Below are positions 17,801 to 27,323 of a DNA stretch of 64,000 bases, one piece after another (positions within the stretch are counted from its first letter, which is position 1; every line of letters begins with the position of its first letter). Made by a program: the position numbers and the translations under genes. This stretch comes from Putridiphycobacter sp965230195 (lineage in GTDB: Bacteria > Bacteroidota > Bacteroidia > Flavobacteriales_D > Crocinitomicaceae). The stretch covers positions 310,001 to 374,000 of the forward strand of contig OZ245997.1 of NCBI GenBank assembly GCA_965230195.1, in the 5' to 3' direction. The notes under the pieces are model-generated. The model was not told the DNA's origin. It saw nothing but the letters and a program-made list of their open reading frames with translations, and made no database searches.

Positions 17801-18050
17801 GCCAAGGAATACTGGAGAGATCGGTGTATCAGGAAGCCGGCCCAGCTTTCTCGGTCTTGTGCCGCTACCCATCGGTAGTTCCCGAGGCCGGTGGGCCTTG
17901 ATTGGCGCAGTTTCTGGGGGGATCCGACACGGCGATAACATCTAGAGTCGATGTGATGTGAGCCTGAAGCAGCGAGTCAAGTGCTTGGATGCCGGAGCGG
18001 AGGTTTATCTGTCCGATCACTAGCTTATTCCGCGCGAGAGATGGAGGCAT
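14824..18050 (-). pseudogene. LINE ORF2: endonuclease / reverse transcriptase, with two stops and a frameshift
   Basis: The endonuclease begins near 18020 with LVIGQINLRSG and shows VGDSNGHSPLW and GHWIDLGM further on. The reverse transcriptase follows with GHDHIPN, the fingers and palm (SFDLQAAFD), GFPQGSPLSP and the catalytic MYADD near 16001-16015. The C-terminus has a CxxC-H-C knuckle (CRLCAHPLENHEHLFQC). A frameshift near 17870-17890 separates the first endonuclease segment from the rest. Two in-frame stops interrupt the remainder: TAA at 16126-16128, just before the GFPQGSP motif, and TAG at 15700-15702. The frame is otherwise continuous down to the natural stop at 14824, so the damage is point mutations and not large deletions. 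Confidence 0.88.
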
Positions 18051-18088
18051 CGCCTGTCTTCTCGCCTTCGGTGAGCACGAGGGTCTGT

Positions 18089-18478
18089 TTACTGGGCGGA
18101 GGAGGAGGAGGGCTGCTTCCGCTGGACTTCCCGTTCCACAGCTTCGGCCCACGAGAGCCCCCTGTCTTCGTTGGCGTAGACTCGTATTGTGAACGAGTCC
18201 TCGAGCTCTTCTGTGTCCGGGTTTCTTCGCTTGAGACGCGCGATTTCTGTTATTGCCTTCTGGGCTTCGGACGGTGGAAGTTCATGTATCTCCGTGTTCT
18301 TGATCAGCTCTTCTTTGATCTCGTCCACAGTGATCGATTTGTCGACGCTGCCGATGAAGGACGGTCCGGAGGGGCCTCCCGTTTGGGCTCGCTTGTGCCA
18401 GGTGCCGTTTGAATTGCATGTCAGACGTCGCAGCGAGAGCTTCCCAAGCCGGTACTGACAGTTGCAAGCGAAAACCAC
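18089..18478 (-). pseudogene. Possible LINE ORF1 remnant
   Basis: An open frame of up to 129 codons upstream of ORF2 encodes a charged protein (for example EEVQRKQ-like and QKAITEIARLKRR segments) that ends 38 bases before the ORF2 start. Position and composition suit a shortened ORF1/gag. No CCHC knuckle and no in-frame ATG at the upstream end are seen, so the 5' part is probably lost. Confidence 0.35.
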
Positions 18479-19118
18479 CCCGTTCAGAGACGCAACGTCA
18501 AAAACTAAATTTCTGATCGCAATGAAGGCCCAAAAATTGGTCGGGCTTTCTTGAGGCAGCTAAAACGTATCACGATTAGTAGTCTTGGATAAGTTAAAGG
18601 ACATTCTCCATCCGAGTGTCCATTTTTCCTTTCTTGATAAGGTTTTTGCAACCCTTGTTGTCCTTTATTTCTTTGGTCTGACCATCAACGGAATATGTAA
18701 TTCCGCATGTAATATGCTGTTTCGACTGATCTTCCGCATGGCTCGGCCAGAGTGCCGACGTGTGTAGGAAAAGGGTCGATGATATTCAACTTGTGATCAC
18801 AGAGCTAAACCTTGTATGAGTGCTTGTGTTTTTGAACTGTTAAGGTCACGCTTCGTTTTTGCAGAAAAAGGGTACAAGACTGACAAGTCGACTGGGAGTT
18901 TGCATGGCGTAGGAGACAGTGTGACGGAAGGTTTCTCCTGTCCGCCGAGTCGTAGACTTGTTTGATGTCGAGGGAGACCTGCTAGTAATCGATATCCATT
19001 GTTGGTCTGCGTCGCACGCAAGATAAGATCGCCATCGAGATGTTTCGAGAACGCAAAAGTAAGATGCGAATAATGGAGACATCGTTAAACAGATCGTGTT
19101 CTCATAATTCCGGCAAAC
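18479..19118. other. Intergenic, LINE 5' side to carboxypeptidase
   Basis: It is more AT-rich than the surrounding genes. Only short frames without family resemblance are present. It should include the carboxypeptidase promoter and 5' UTR. Confidence 0.4.
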
Positions 19119-20555
19119 ATGACGACTGTGTTTTATGAGTCGACTTCCACGAAACTCGTCTGGCGTCTCTATTGTCTATCCCTACTGACTTTATGTCTCG
19201 GCGGCGGGCGCATTGTCGAGTGGGACCTCGACATGGCGCAGCTGATGTCGATGACGGCGGCCAACGAAGATTCTTTTCAGTTTCTCAAACCGGATGCCCA
19301 TAGCGGAGGCTACTTCACTATCGACGGAACAGTGGATGGTCATCTCTTCTACATGTACTTCAGAAACAGAAACAACGACTCTGATGCGCCGCTCCTCTTT
19401 TGGACAAATGGCGGACCTGGATGCTCCTCATTCTTTGGTCTCTTTATGGAGAACGGTCCATACCGAATCCTGGACGACCTGACTCTCTGTTGGAATCCTC
19501 ACGGCTGGGATACAGCATACAACATCATCTTTGTGGACCATCCCCTGGATGTGGGATTCAGTTACGGTTCCGAAGACGACAAAGTGATCACAGAAGAGCA
19601 GGTAGCCGAACACATTCTCCAGTTCTTCTATGCCTTCTACAAAAAACACCCAGAGGTAAAGCAGAAGCCGCTTTTTCTTGCCGGAGAATCGTATGCTGGC
19701 CACTATCTTCCAGCAATTGCAAATCGCATCTTAGATGCCAATGAGAAGGGAGACGAGATGCATATCCCTCTGGAGGCGATGGCTTTGGGTGATCCGTGGA
19801 CAAATCCTTCACTGCAGTACCGTTCCTATCCTGTCTATGAGTACAAGATGGGACTGATCGACGAAAAAACCAAAAATAATATCTTGGAATACTGGAAGTT
19901 CTGTGATAACGACATGAAGCTTTGTGATCCTTTCGACTTTGCTGCGACGAAGGTCTTGTGCGAAATCGCTTATGGTTTCTGCGAGAATACCATGCTCTAT
20001 CCAATATTTGATCTGTATCCCACGATCAATTATTATGATATTCGTGGCGAGTGCTTGGTGGACGGCTGCTATAATGTGACGAACCTGAATGCGTTCATGA
20101 ATCAGCCTCAGGTGAAGAAGCGATTTCAGATTCCAGAACACATTACATGGAAGGATTGTAACGACGACGTCCTTTTCTCTATGTACTGGGACATGGCAAC
20201 AGACACGACGCCTTCAGTGGCCAGTCTTCTGGACAAGGGTTTGCCGATATTGGTCTACGTAGGCGATCAGGATCTCATCTGCAATTACATCGGCATTCGA
20301 GACTGGGTCGAAGCCATGGAATGGACGTCGGCTGCGGAATGGAAAGAGGCAGCCAAAGAGATCTGGACGGTGAACGGCAAACGGGCCGGAGAGATTCAGA
20401 CTCAGGGTCCATTGACGTTTCTGAAGATTGAACAATGCGGACACATGGTGCCGTACGATCAGCCTATCGTCTCCCTAGAGATGATCACCACGTTCACAGA
20501 CAATGAAAAGACGTGGACCACATCTTCTGATCAAAACACGTACATTCAAGTCTAA
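19119..20555 (+). CDS. Serine carboxypeptidase (S10 family)
   Basis: This 478-residue single-exon protein belongs to peptidase family S10, acid carboxypeptidases of the vacuole, lysosome or secretory route that remove C-terminal amino acids. A hydrophobic stretch at residues 14-30 is a probable signal sequence. The catalytic triad is complete: Ser191 in GESYAGHYLP, Asp385 in GDQDLICNYIG and His442 in CGHMVPYDQP. The oxyanion and substrate-binding segment NGGPGCSSFFGLF and the paired cysteines of the insertion region are also present. Length fits the family (about 450-500). Its stop lies 53 bases from the convergent Nudix gene. Substrate preference cannot be read from the sequence. Confidence 0.96.
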   Translation: MTTVFYESTSTKLVWRLYCLSLLTLCLGGGRIVEWDLDMAQLMSMTAANEDSFQFLKPDAHSGGYFTIDGTVDGHLFYMYFRNRNNDSDAPLLFWTNGGPGCSSFFGLFMENGPYRILDDLTLCWNPHGWDTAYNIIFVDHPLDVGFSYGSEDDKVITEEQVAEHILQFFYAFYKKHPEVKQKPLFLAGESYAGHYLPAIANRILDANEKGDEMHIPLEAMALGDPWTNPSLQYRSYPVYEYKMGLIDEKTKNNILEYWKFCDNDMKLCDPFDFAATKVLCEIAYGFCENTMLYPIFDLYPTINYYDIRGECLVDGCYNVTNLNAFMNQPQVKKRFQIPEHITWKDCNDDVLFSMYWDMATDTTPSVASLLDKGLPILVYVGDQDLICNYIGIRDWVEAMEWTSAAEWKEAAKEIWTVNGKRAGEIQTQGPLTFLKIEQCGHMVPYDQPIVSLEMITTFTDNEKTWTTSSDQNTYIQV

Positions 20556-20608
20556 ACACATCCACTCTCCTTTTCCTTCATACGAGGCTATTTAAGCTCT
20601 TTAATCAA

Positions 20609-21409
20609 CTATCCTTTCTTTAGATGTTCTTGCAACCATTTAAATGAAAACATCAATCCTGTGCTCTTTGGCAAAGAAGTGTCGAAGAGGAACGCATCTA
20701 TGTTATCATAGGGAAGCGCGATGAGTTCAATCGCTTCGCCATCGTGGTCGGCTCCTCCTCCATCTTGATGTCGCATGTCATCCGTCACCTAAAACGCCCA
20801 TATGAGGACATCCATCGACAAATCTGGATTGAATTAGATGCCTCTGCGAAAAAGAGCGTCTGTTCAGTGCCTGCTGTGCCAATGGCACTGATGAAACGGG
20901 TTATCTCTTTGATTGAAGACGTTGGCACATTGTATCCACACTCTTCCAATATCTCTTCATGAGCAATCTCTTCGAGACTCTTGTCCTTGTCGACTAAACC
21001 AGCGCAGAGCTCATAGGTGAATCCTACGGAATAGGGATGGCGAATCGGTAGGCTATCTCATTGTCCCAGATACCTGCATGAAATGTAGGTTCTGGCTGCT
21101 TGCACGCTCTTGCTCTTCTTAGAGCTCTGGCGTAGACGGTTGGTCTGAACTGCCGCACCATGAGGACAGCATCCTTGTCTCTTTCGTAAAGGAGAACAGC
21201 AATACTGTCATGCACTTCGATGTAATCCCATTTCCTTAGCCGACCTAACAAATCAACAGCTGTATGGTGATGCTGATCAATAGTATCCACAAACTGTTGT
21301 TTCCAATGGACTGTCGAAATGTCACCGAAGCAGGTTTGACGAATGCGGATGAAGCGAACGGTACATTCGCGAAATCACTCATGCCAGAAATGATGCCCTC
21401 CATCTTCAT
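20609..21409 (-). CDS. NUDT14-like Nudix hydrolase (UDP-sugar / ADP-ribose pyrophosphatase)
   Basis: Spliced over introns near 21295-21241 (55 nt), about 21078-21029 and a third near 20790-20760, the exons give a protein close to human NUDT14 in order and length. Shared segments are KWDYIEVHDSIAVLL and MVRQFRPTVY, then the Nudix box GLVDKDKSLEEIAHEEILEECGY (split by one residue shift as in NUDT14), FISAIGTAGTEQTLFFAEA and a C-terminal IELIALPYDN. The start MKMEGIISGM at 21409 mimics the NUDT14 start. The enzyme would hydrolyse a nucleoside diphosphate sugar to sugar phosphate and UMP or AMP. An in-frame upstream exon (about 21623-21480, with a hydrophobic stretch) could extend the N-terminus, but I consider this less likely. 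Confidence 0.85.
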
Positions 21410-22017
21410 GTCTGGTGATGCGGGAGATCACAAGGGTGATGCCAGACGTCATGAGGAGAAACAGAGACGGAAGGCAGTAAGTACTTTCTGAGAGCGACAC
21501 GAGTCCATGTTTGTAATACTTCTCCGTCTTCGGTTCCATATGGACAGAAGCTCGAATGCCTTCGTTCAGTGCTAAAAGCAGAACGATGATCCACAAAGTG
21601 CGAACGATAGAGGAGCGCCTCACGAAATCTCGGGTGAAAGATTGTTCGCTGTGGCCGTATTTGCGTTAACGCCAAACGCATCGTCGATGAAAGCGATGCG
21701 ATGATTTTCTGTATGTAACAATGGATCGACTGCTGGTGGTGTTGCCGGAGGACGTGTCGGCCTGTCTGTTCTTCCTGCTGCACTCCTTGAAGGACTCGTA
21801 ACAACGACCCCCGTCAGTTTATCACGTTATTGTTTCTATGTTCGATCGTCAAGTTACTCGACTCGAGAGGTATGAAGAGGGTAGACAGGGGTCGCGATTA
21901 GATAGGGTCTTGGTACAAGATTGTTTGTTTTCTTGGGGCAGTATCACAATTGTAAATCACTGGAGTAAAAATTTAAACCACAAAAACGCGTGGCTCGTTT
22001 CTCTTTTTATTCTTTTA
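21410..22017. other. Unassigned stretch upstream of the Nudix gene
   Basis: Minus-strand frames near 21800-21660 and 21623-21375 have protein-like composition, one with two hydrophobic segments (VRTLWIIVLLLAL and a second one). They do not join cleanly by standard splice sites and match no family I recognise. They may be a small membrane-protein gene, 5' UTR exons of the Nudix gene, or chance. Confidence 0.25.
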
Positions 22018-22435
22018 TTATTTGCTTACTAACGACATCTTCGGCGGCACCACCAAGCTGGGAAACAAAACCAGCACGGATAGCAAGCGGAACAGCGCAA
22101 TTTTTCTGCGGGAGAACTCGCGTATGCTTGCACAGTGGCTTTCACTTCTGTAGGTGTATCTACTGACACACTTTAGAGTTTCGGTTCGAGCAAAAACTTG
22201 AGAGCCGTACATGTCAACTTCGTTGCTGTTCCCGAAACTGGTGCCTGTGTACATAAACGAGTTCATGCATGGCAGGCATAAATCGCATGACTGTTACCTG
22301 TTCGTCCAACAGAGTTCTCCGCTCTCGGGTAGACGCGGCCAGTTCTGAAAAGCGAGATGATGGGCTTACACGCGCGGCGTCCAAATACGTTATTGCAAGG
22401 GTGCAGAGCACCAAGACACACACGACAAGCCGCAT
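22018..22435 (-). CDS. Small predicted secreted protein, unknown family
   Basis: The ATG at 22433-22435 starts MRLVVCVLVLCTLAITYLDAA, a clear signal peptide with a likely cleavage site after DAA. Exon 1 ends at LLDEQ. A 53-nt intron (GTAACAG to TACACAG) leads to an exon reading APVSGTATKLTCTALK. A second intron of about 50 nt leads to a last exon ending in a hydrophobic run (FRLLSVLVLFPSLVV) and a stop at 22018. The product would be about 100 residues with a hydrophobic C-terminus, which could be a GPI signal or a membrane anchor. Nothing in it matches a family I know. Exon 2-3 joining is uncertain. Confidence 0.4.
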
Positions 22436-22736
22436 ACTTTGTTTTCGGGACGAGGACAAAGAGCAATATTCTTATAAATAAAATATCCAACTGTCGGGTT
22501 TCTCTTGCTATCTATTCCCAGTTCGCGAAAGGCTCACGACAATCGAACGGTTATGCATTCTAACAGGCGTCGTAGTTACCGACCAAAGCTCCGAACAGCA
22601 ATGCCCAGTTCACCAATCAATTGGTGACAAAGTGAGTCCGCTAGCGACATTCGAGTCAACAAGATTCCAGAGAGGGTTCTTCTGTGACAAAAAGAAATTC
22701 CAATCCTCCAACCAACATCCGCGACCCTTGATATTT
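22436..22736. other. Two short non-coding stretches flank this area; nothing recognised
   Basis: It contains the upstream region of the small secreted protein gene and the 3' flank of the CAS gene. No gene or RNA was recognised. Confidence 0.4.
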
Positions 22737-24136
22737 TCACTTCCCAGGTGGCAGAGATTTTTGATTCTCCGTAGTCACTCTTCTTTGCATTGTCCCTCCG
22801 AGTACTGTGCCCAGTACTGTGGCAGGGGAGACGACTTCCGGTCGGTAGACGGCTGGCGATGGTTTCGTTTGCAGTTTTGCTCGTAACCATCCGGCGTAAC
22901 CACCCGATATCACAAAGCACTTGGCAAACCCCAATCTATTTAGTTGCCTGGCCACTTTCTTAGATACGCTGCCATTTGCATCCAGCAAGAAAACCTCAGA
23001 AGATCTCGACAGACGTCTCAGAGCAGCAATTTGCAAAGCAGTGACACGATTCTCGACGTCATCAGGATTCGCCAACTGTCCACGTAGTTTGCGATTCTCT
23101 GTGAAGGCAAATTCCAATTCGATCAACTGTCCGGTCACATTTCCTGGAACATCCAACACACCCACCCGCTCTTTCTCACTCTACATCAGCACAGTGCAGT
23201 CATCGTTTCCTTCCAAAAGAGGAAGGAAGGTACAGAAGTGCGAATGTCGATGATAAAAGCATCGCCCTTGGTGATGAGGGTGTCCAGTGCACCGGCCGGT
23301 GAAATGTCTCCTGCATAGCCTCTGCTCACACCGATGACGAAGGATAGTAAGGCGGGCCCGAAAAAATAGACACCCAGTGCTGCCAAAGCATAATAGCCCA
23401 GAACGATTGGCTCCGTAGCTGTTAGGAAGCTGACAGACGATTTAACAGCAGGTGCAGCAACGCCGGATGCCGTCCGAACGACAGTCCCTGTCTTCTCCTG
23501 GACATCTGTCACATCTACACCCTGTTCCGAAAGAACACTGGATGCCGTCTTGACAGCTTCCTGGTCACACAACGAAGCATCTCATCCGTGACGCCCATAG
23601 ATGCGACACCAAAACGACTTTGACAACGGGAGCTGCTGCCGTGATGGCCGTCGAAGAGATATCCACAGCGGATTTCGTGACTTGTCTAGCCACCGGTGAA
23701 GCTTTGTCAATGACATCTGATATCAATGGCAAGAACTTCTCCACAACCTGAAATGACAGGTGGGTCAGTATGTCAAACCTCCATCTGGCTGAGGTGCATC
23801 ACCTCTTCTCCCTTGGAGATGAGATCGATGGCTTGCTTGATGGCATCGCCGGTGAACTCATCGCCACGTGCAGCTGTGAGATACGGACACTCTCAATGGA
23901 TCTCTCACTTTGACGAAATCGACTGCGTTGCCAACAAGAGCGTCAACTGCCGAGGGATCGGCGATGCCAGTCGCTGTTACGGTAAGGCGTTTTGACATTC
24001 CGACACGCAGCGCTCTCCTGTCGAGCGACGTATGTGTGTGCAAACAACAACGCCGTTTCGTCCGGAATCCACATCGCGAAAGAGAGAGGCCTGTTCCCGT
24101 CGATCTCTGAGCGAAGACGCTGCTCAACGATTCCAT
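22737..24136 (-). CDS. CAS: Thylakoid calcium-sensing receptor (CAS), plastid
   Basis: In plants and green algae CAS is a thylakoid membrane protein linking Ca2+ to stomatal or photo-acclimation signalling and cyclic electron flow. Five exons join over introns of about 50 nt. The N-terminus (MESLSSVFAQRSTG, many Ser/Thr/Arg) is a plain chloroplast transit peptide. An alpha-helical region follows (AIKQAIDLISKGEE, VVEKFLPLISDVIDKA). One transmembrane segment (GYYALAALGVYFFGPALLSF) precedes the conserved RGYAGDISPAGALDTL. The rest is a rhodanese-like domain (FIIDIRTSSEKERVGV, FLLDANGSVSKKVARQL, GFAKCFVISGGYAGW). The rhodanese active-site Cys is absent, as in plant CAS, so it is not an enzyme. 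CAS is known as a green-lineage protein, which makes this gene the best single clue to the organism. Confidence 0.92.
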
Positions 24137-24270
24137 AGCAATCGACCGATGTAACACACGTACGACACGTTTACTTCACAAGCGTTGGTACGAGTCCAAT
24201 GATGAAACGAAAGACAGAGGAGCGAAAGAATGAGATGGTGTTTGCAAAGGGACGGTGAGCACCATTCAGA

Positions 24271-25510
24271 TCAAGGCGGCGGTGCTTTCCAGTTGACCCA
24301 TGGGCAGGAATCGTACGTGGTACCAATGAAATCGAGCGGAAACCCGAGATCGCAACGGGCAGCCGTGTTCAGTATGGCCATCTGCTCTTCCGACAGAGTG
24401 AACTCCAATGAACGCAGCTGTTCATCTAGGTGACTCATGTTGCGCACGCCCAGAACAGGCGAAGCAATTCCTGGTTGCTGCATTTCCCAATTGAGGACAA
24501 CTTGCGTTGGCGTTCGGTTAATTTCTTCTGCAATGGTGTTCACTGCTTCATTGATGTTGTAATCCTGTTCTGACATGTTTTTGTGCAAGCCATCTCTAGA
24601 CAACCTAAATCGATGGATCTCAGATTCCGAGATCAGTGAGCGAGAGGAAAATGTTACCGTCCAGAGTACTTCCCAGCACCTAGGACGGACCAGGTTGTGA
24701 TGCCAATGCCCATTTTGCGACACATCGGCATAATTTCCCGTTCCATGCTGCGTTCTCCGATGTTATGACGTCCTTGATAGGCGATGAAGGGTGACCATCC
24801 AAAATGCTCAGCTATGGTATTGCATCGTGACACCTCCCAGGCAGGTGTATCGCTAATGCCAACGTACATAACCTTGCCACTTCGCACCAGATCATCCAAA
24901 CCTCTCATAATTTCCACCTCGGGCGTGCTGTGATCCCAAAAATGTACTGCCGTCATCCACACAGACAGACACATAGAGTCCGCGAAAAGGCAAAGGAGGG
25001 AAGCACCATAGTAGAGGTCGATGTAGTCCGTCCTCAGTCGTTTGAGCGAATTCTCCAGAGCAAAGAACATGTTCTTGCGATGGTTGCCGCAAAAGTTAAC
25101 ATTGCCGAGCGGCAAAGGGAGGGAATACTTTGTGGAGATTACAAGACCATCTCGACCTCCCCTTTTGTGAATCATGTCTCCTACCCATGTCTCCGTCTCT
25201 CCTTCTTGATACTTGTTCGCCGTGTCGATGAAGTTTCCTGGAAAAGTGCCGAGTCATCCATATGGCAATACATTCTGACTGCAGTCAGTCCATACCTCCT
25301 TTGGAAACATAGTCGTTAAACATAAGCTCAGCTTCTTCGCGTGTACAGGCGCCGAGTAGACGCACCCATCGCGTTCCAAAGGTCATTGTCCCCTACACGT
25401 GTTTACCATTTTTGGACACAGTTCGTGCGTGATGCGTTGGGCGAGTACTAGACAGAGGGGAGAGACACGCAGACCAGAATTGCCCAGCGCTTTGTGCCGG
25501 TCGAGTGCAT
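24271..25510 (-). CDS. Aldo/keto reductase, NADPH-dependent
   Basis: Four introns of 50-60 nt separate exons that form a typical AKR barrel of the YajO/aryl-alcohol dehydrogenase type. The first recognised exon reads ALGNSGLRVSPLCL and continues after a 56-nt intron with GTMTFGTRW. The catalytic set is complete: Asp and Tyr in NFIDTANKY, Lys in LVISTKYS and His in YYVHFWDHS. The C-terminal cofactor region has TPTQVVLNWEMQQPG and VLGVRNMSHLDEQL. The stop (TGA) is at 24271-24273. The 5' end is uncertain: the frame continues upstream to about 25510 but no ATG fits, so a short first exon may lie higher. The substrate is unknown. Confidence 0.88.
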
Positions 25511-25810
25511 TGCGTTCTTCTCTATCTGACCGTCTATCAGAGATGCTGCGTCTGTCCGTGCCGTTCGCGGCCGCCTAGAAAAGTGAAGCGTCTCACGCCA
25601 AGCCTCCCGCAAGGTTCGTGTTCTACCATTCCTGACAGCGGCATCATAGTGACAGATGCTATTTGCAGTGGTGATAGTGGCTGAACGCGATCCCAATCGC
25701 GTCTTCGCTCACACAGTGTCGCGTCAACCACGAAATTACATTGGTAAGCGTAACTACTGCCAACTTGATTCGATCGTTCATGCAGTCCTGCAGTGAGAAA
25801 AAAAACAATT
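25511..25810. other. Intergenic between aldo/keto reductase and LRR gene
   Basis: It probably holds the undetected first exon and promoter of the aldo/keto reductase and the 3' UTR of the LRR gene. No other feature was recognised. Confidence 0.35.
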
Positions 25811-27205
25811 CTAGGCAGTACAGTGCTTGGAAAGGAGAATGATTTGGTGTCTCCATGCGTCGACGTCGTAAGAGAGACCATTGTTCACAACAGCTTCACA
25901 GAATGCGTCTCCCGAGATACTGTACACTCCCGTCACCTTCAGCGTTTGGATGGAGGTCATGTGAAGCAGTGCGTCCAGACCCTGTTCCGTAAGCCAGGGA
26001 AACCGATCGATCTTGAGATGTTCCAGTCGATCTAATGTACAGAGCGCCGCCACTGTTGCATCTGTGGCGTTCGGGCAATTGCCCACATGTAGTGTGGTAA
26101 GCTGCGTCAACTGAGACAGAGGAACGAGAGCTACATCTTCCAAAGACGGCAGGTGTCTGAGCGAGAGCTCTCGAAGGGTGATGAGTGATGGGACACACCA
26201 GCCAGTTGTGTAGGCCATTCCATGAAGACCGTTCAGCTTTATCTGAGTCAACTGCAGTAAGTGTGAGAGATGAGTGAGATCTGACTCTCTCAGTGTGGTG
26301 AATCGAGCCAAGTCGAGTGAGCAGAGAGTCGTCAAATGGCTCAGAAATCGAATGCCTGTCGACGAAACGCGACAATGACCGTCAACGGCGATGCTCAATC
26401 GCAGCGTCGTCAAAATGGTAAGTTGAGAAAAAACGGAAAGTCCAGAATCGTCCAGCGATGTGCATCCCACGAGTTCCAGCGTCTGAAGTTTCCAGCAAGA
26501 GGCAAAGATGTATAGATCGGATCCATGTATCTGCAGCTTGGAACCGAGAGACAACGAAGTAAGGTTCCTGAGCGCTGTGAGATGCTTCAGTCCTACGGAA
26601 GTGCCTCCAATCGGTCCCCAGAGTCTTAATTTCTCAAGTCGATGAAGAGAACGGATAATCGAGAGCTGATCTTCTTTATGTCCAGCAGAATGTACAGGTT
26701 CGAACGAGAGTTCCCGCAGTTGCGTACAGAGTCGCAGTTTCGAATGCAGATAGCCAACGTGATGGGACACGTGCACAGCTGTTACGCTCTTGAACGCTGT
26801 CAGCAAAGAAGTCGCGAGTCGTTTTGATGTGACGTTTCGAATCGTCAAACGACGCGTTGCGCAACTGAAAGCCAGACGACAGGCGCGACTCAACTGACGA
26901 CACGCCCGATACGCCGCCAGGTCGCTTCGTTGCATCAGACAGGCGGCGAGCGGCGCACTGAGCTGACAAAGAACCCATTCCCAATCGCGTGACGATCCCT
27001 GTCTCTGACGTTTCTGGCAAGGCAGAGCAATCGTCACTCGATGACGTTTGTAAGGCAACGCCGAATCCATCTCGTTAAGAAACTGCTCGAGCCATCGATC
27101 CGTCGTCTCCTGCGCCTCGGTCAACGATGACGAAACGCTCCGGCGGTCGCGACTGCGCGACATGGATACGGATCCAACGCTGGAACTCACGACGCTCTGG
27201 GACAT
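25811..27205 (-). CDS. Leucine-rich repeat protein, F-box/LRR (AMN1-like) type
   Basis: A single-exon protein of about 464 residues starts at the ATG at 27203-27205 (MSQSVVSSSVGS). After a basic, Ser-rich N-terminus comes a helical segment (LAACLMQRSDLAAYRACRQL) that could be a divergent F-box-like adaptor. At least nine cysteine-containing-type LRRs follow, with periodic patterns such as LQTLELVGCTSLDDSGLSVFSQL and LTTLHVGNCPNATDATVAAL. Proteins of this kind often select substrates for SCF ubiquitin ligases, but no clear F-box is visible, so the role is open. The start codon is 118 bp from that of the divergent STT3 gene. Confidence 0.75.
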   Translation of the reverse strand: MSQSVVSSSVGSVSMSRSRDRRSVSSSLTEAQETTDRWLEQFLNEMDSALPYKRHRVTIALPCQKRQRQGSSRDWEWVLCQLSAPLAACLMQRSDLAAYRACRQLSRACRLAFSCATRRLTIRNVTSKRLATSLLTAFKSVTAVHVSHHVGYLHSKLRLCTQLRELSFEPVHSAGHKEDQLSIIRSLHRLEKLRLWGPIGGTSVGLKHLTALRNLTSLSLGSKLQIHGSDLYIFASCWKLQTLELVGCTSLDDSGLSVFSQLTILTTLRLSIAVDGHCRVSSTGIRFLSHLTTLCSLDLARFTTLRESDLTHLSHLLQLTQIKLNGLHGMAYTTGWCVPSLITLRELSLRHLPSLEDVALVPLSQLTQLTTLHVGNCPNATDATVAALCTLDRLEHLKIDRFPWLTEQGLDALLHMTSIQTLKVTGVYSISGDAFCEAVVNNGLSYDVDAWRHQIILLSKHCTA

Positions 27206-27323
27206 AAGGTATGTACGTGCTTTCGATGGGAAACGCCACTCTAATTTTGCCTTTACTAGAAACGTCACATCATCATGTTGACATGACGCCGCCGCTTTCG
27301 TCCGGAGCGTTCCTCTTCAGACC

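Larger units (their letters stand above)
14824..18478 (-). mobile_element. Non-LTR (LINE) retrotransposon, degenerate
   Basis: On the minus strand a possible ORF1 (18478-18089) precedes a long ORF2 (18050-14824) with an apurinic-endonuclease-like domain, reverse transcriptase and a C-terminal zinc knuckle. This is the order of LINEs of the jockey/I/plant-L1 type; no RNase H domain was seen. The coding frames carry only a few disabling changes, so loss of activity looks fairly recent. It sits about 1 kb inside the left inverted arm and is the only clear transposon in the window. Confidence 0.9.

Noticed and set aside
24930..25319. 129-codon plus-strand frame
   Set aside because: It is antisense to aldo/keto reductase exons that carry the catalytic residues.
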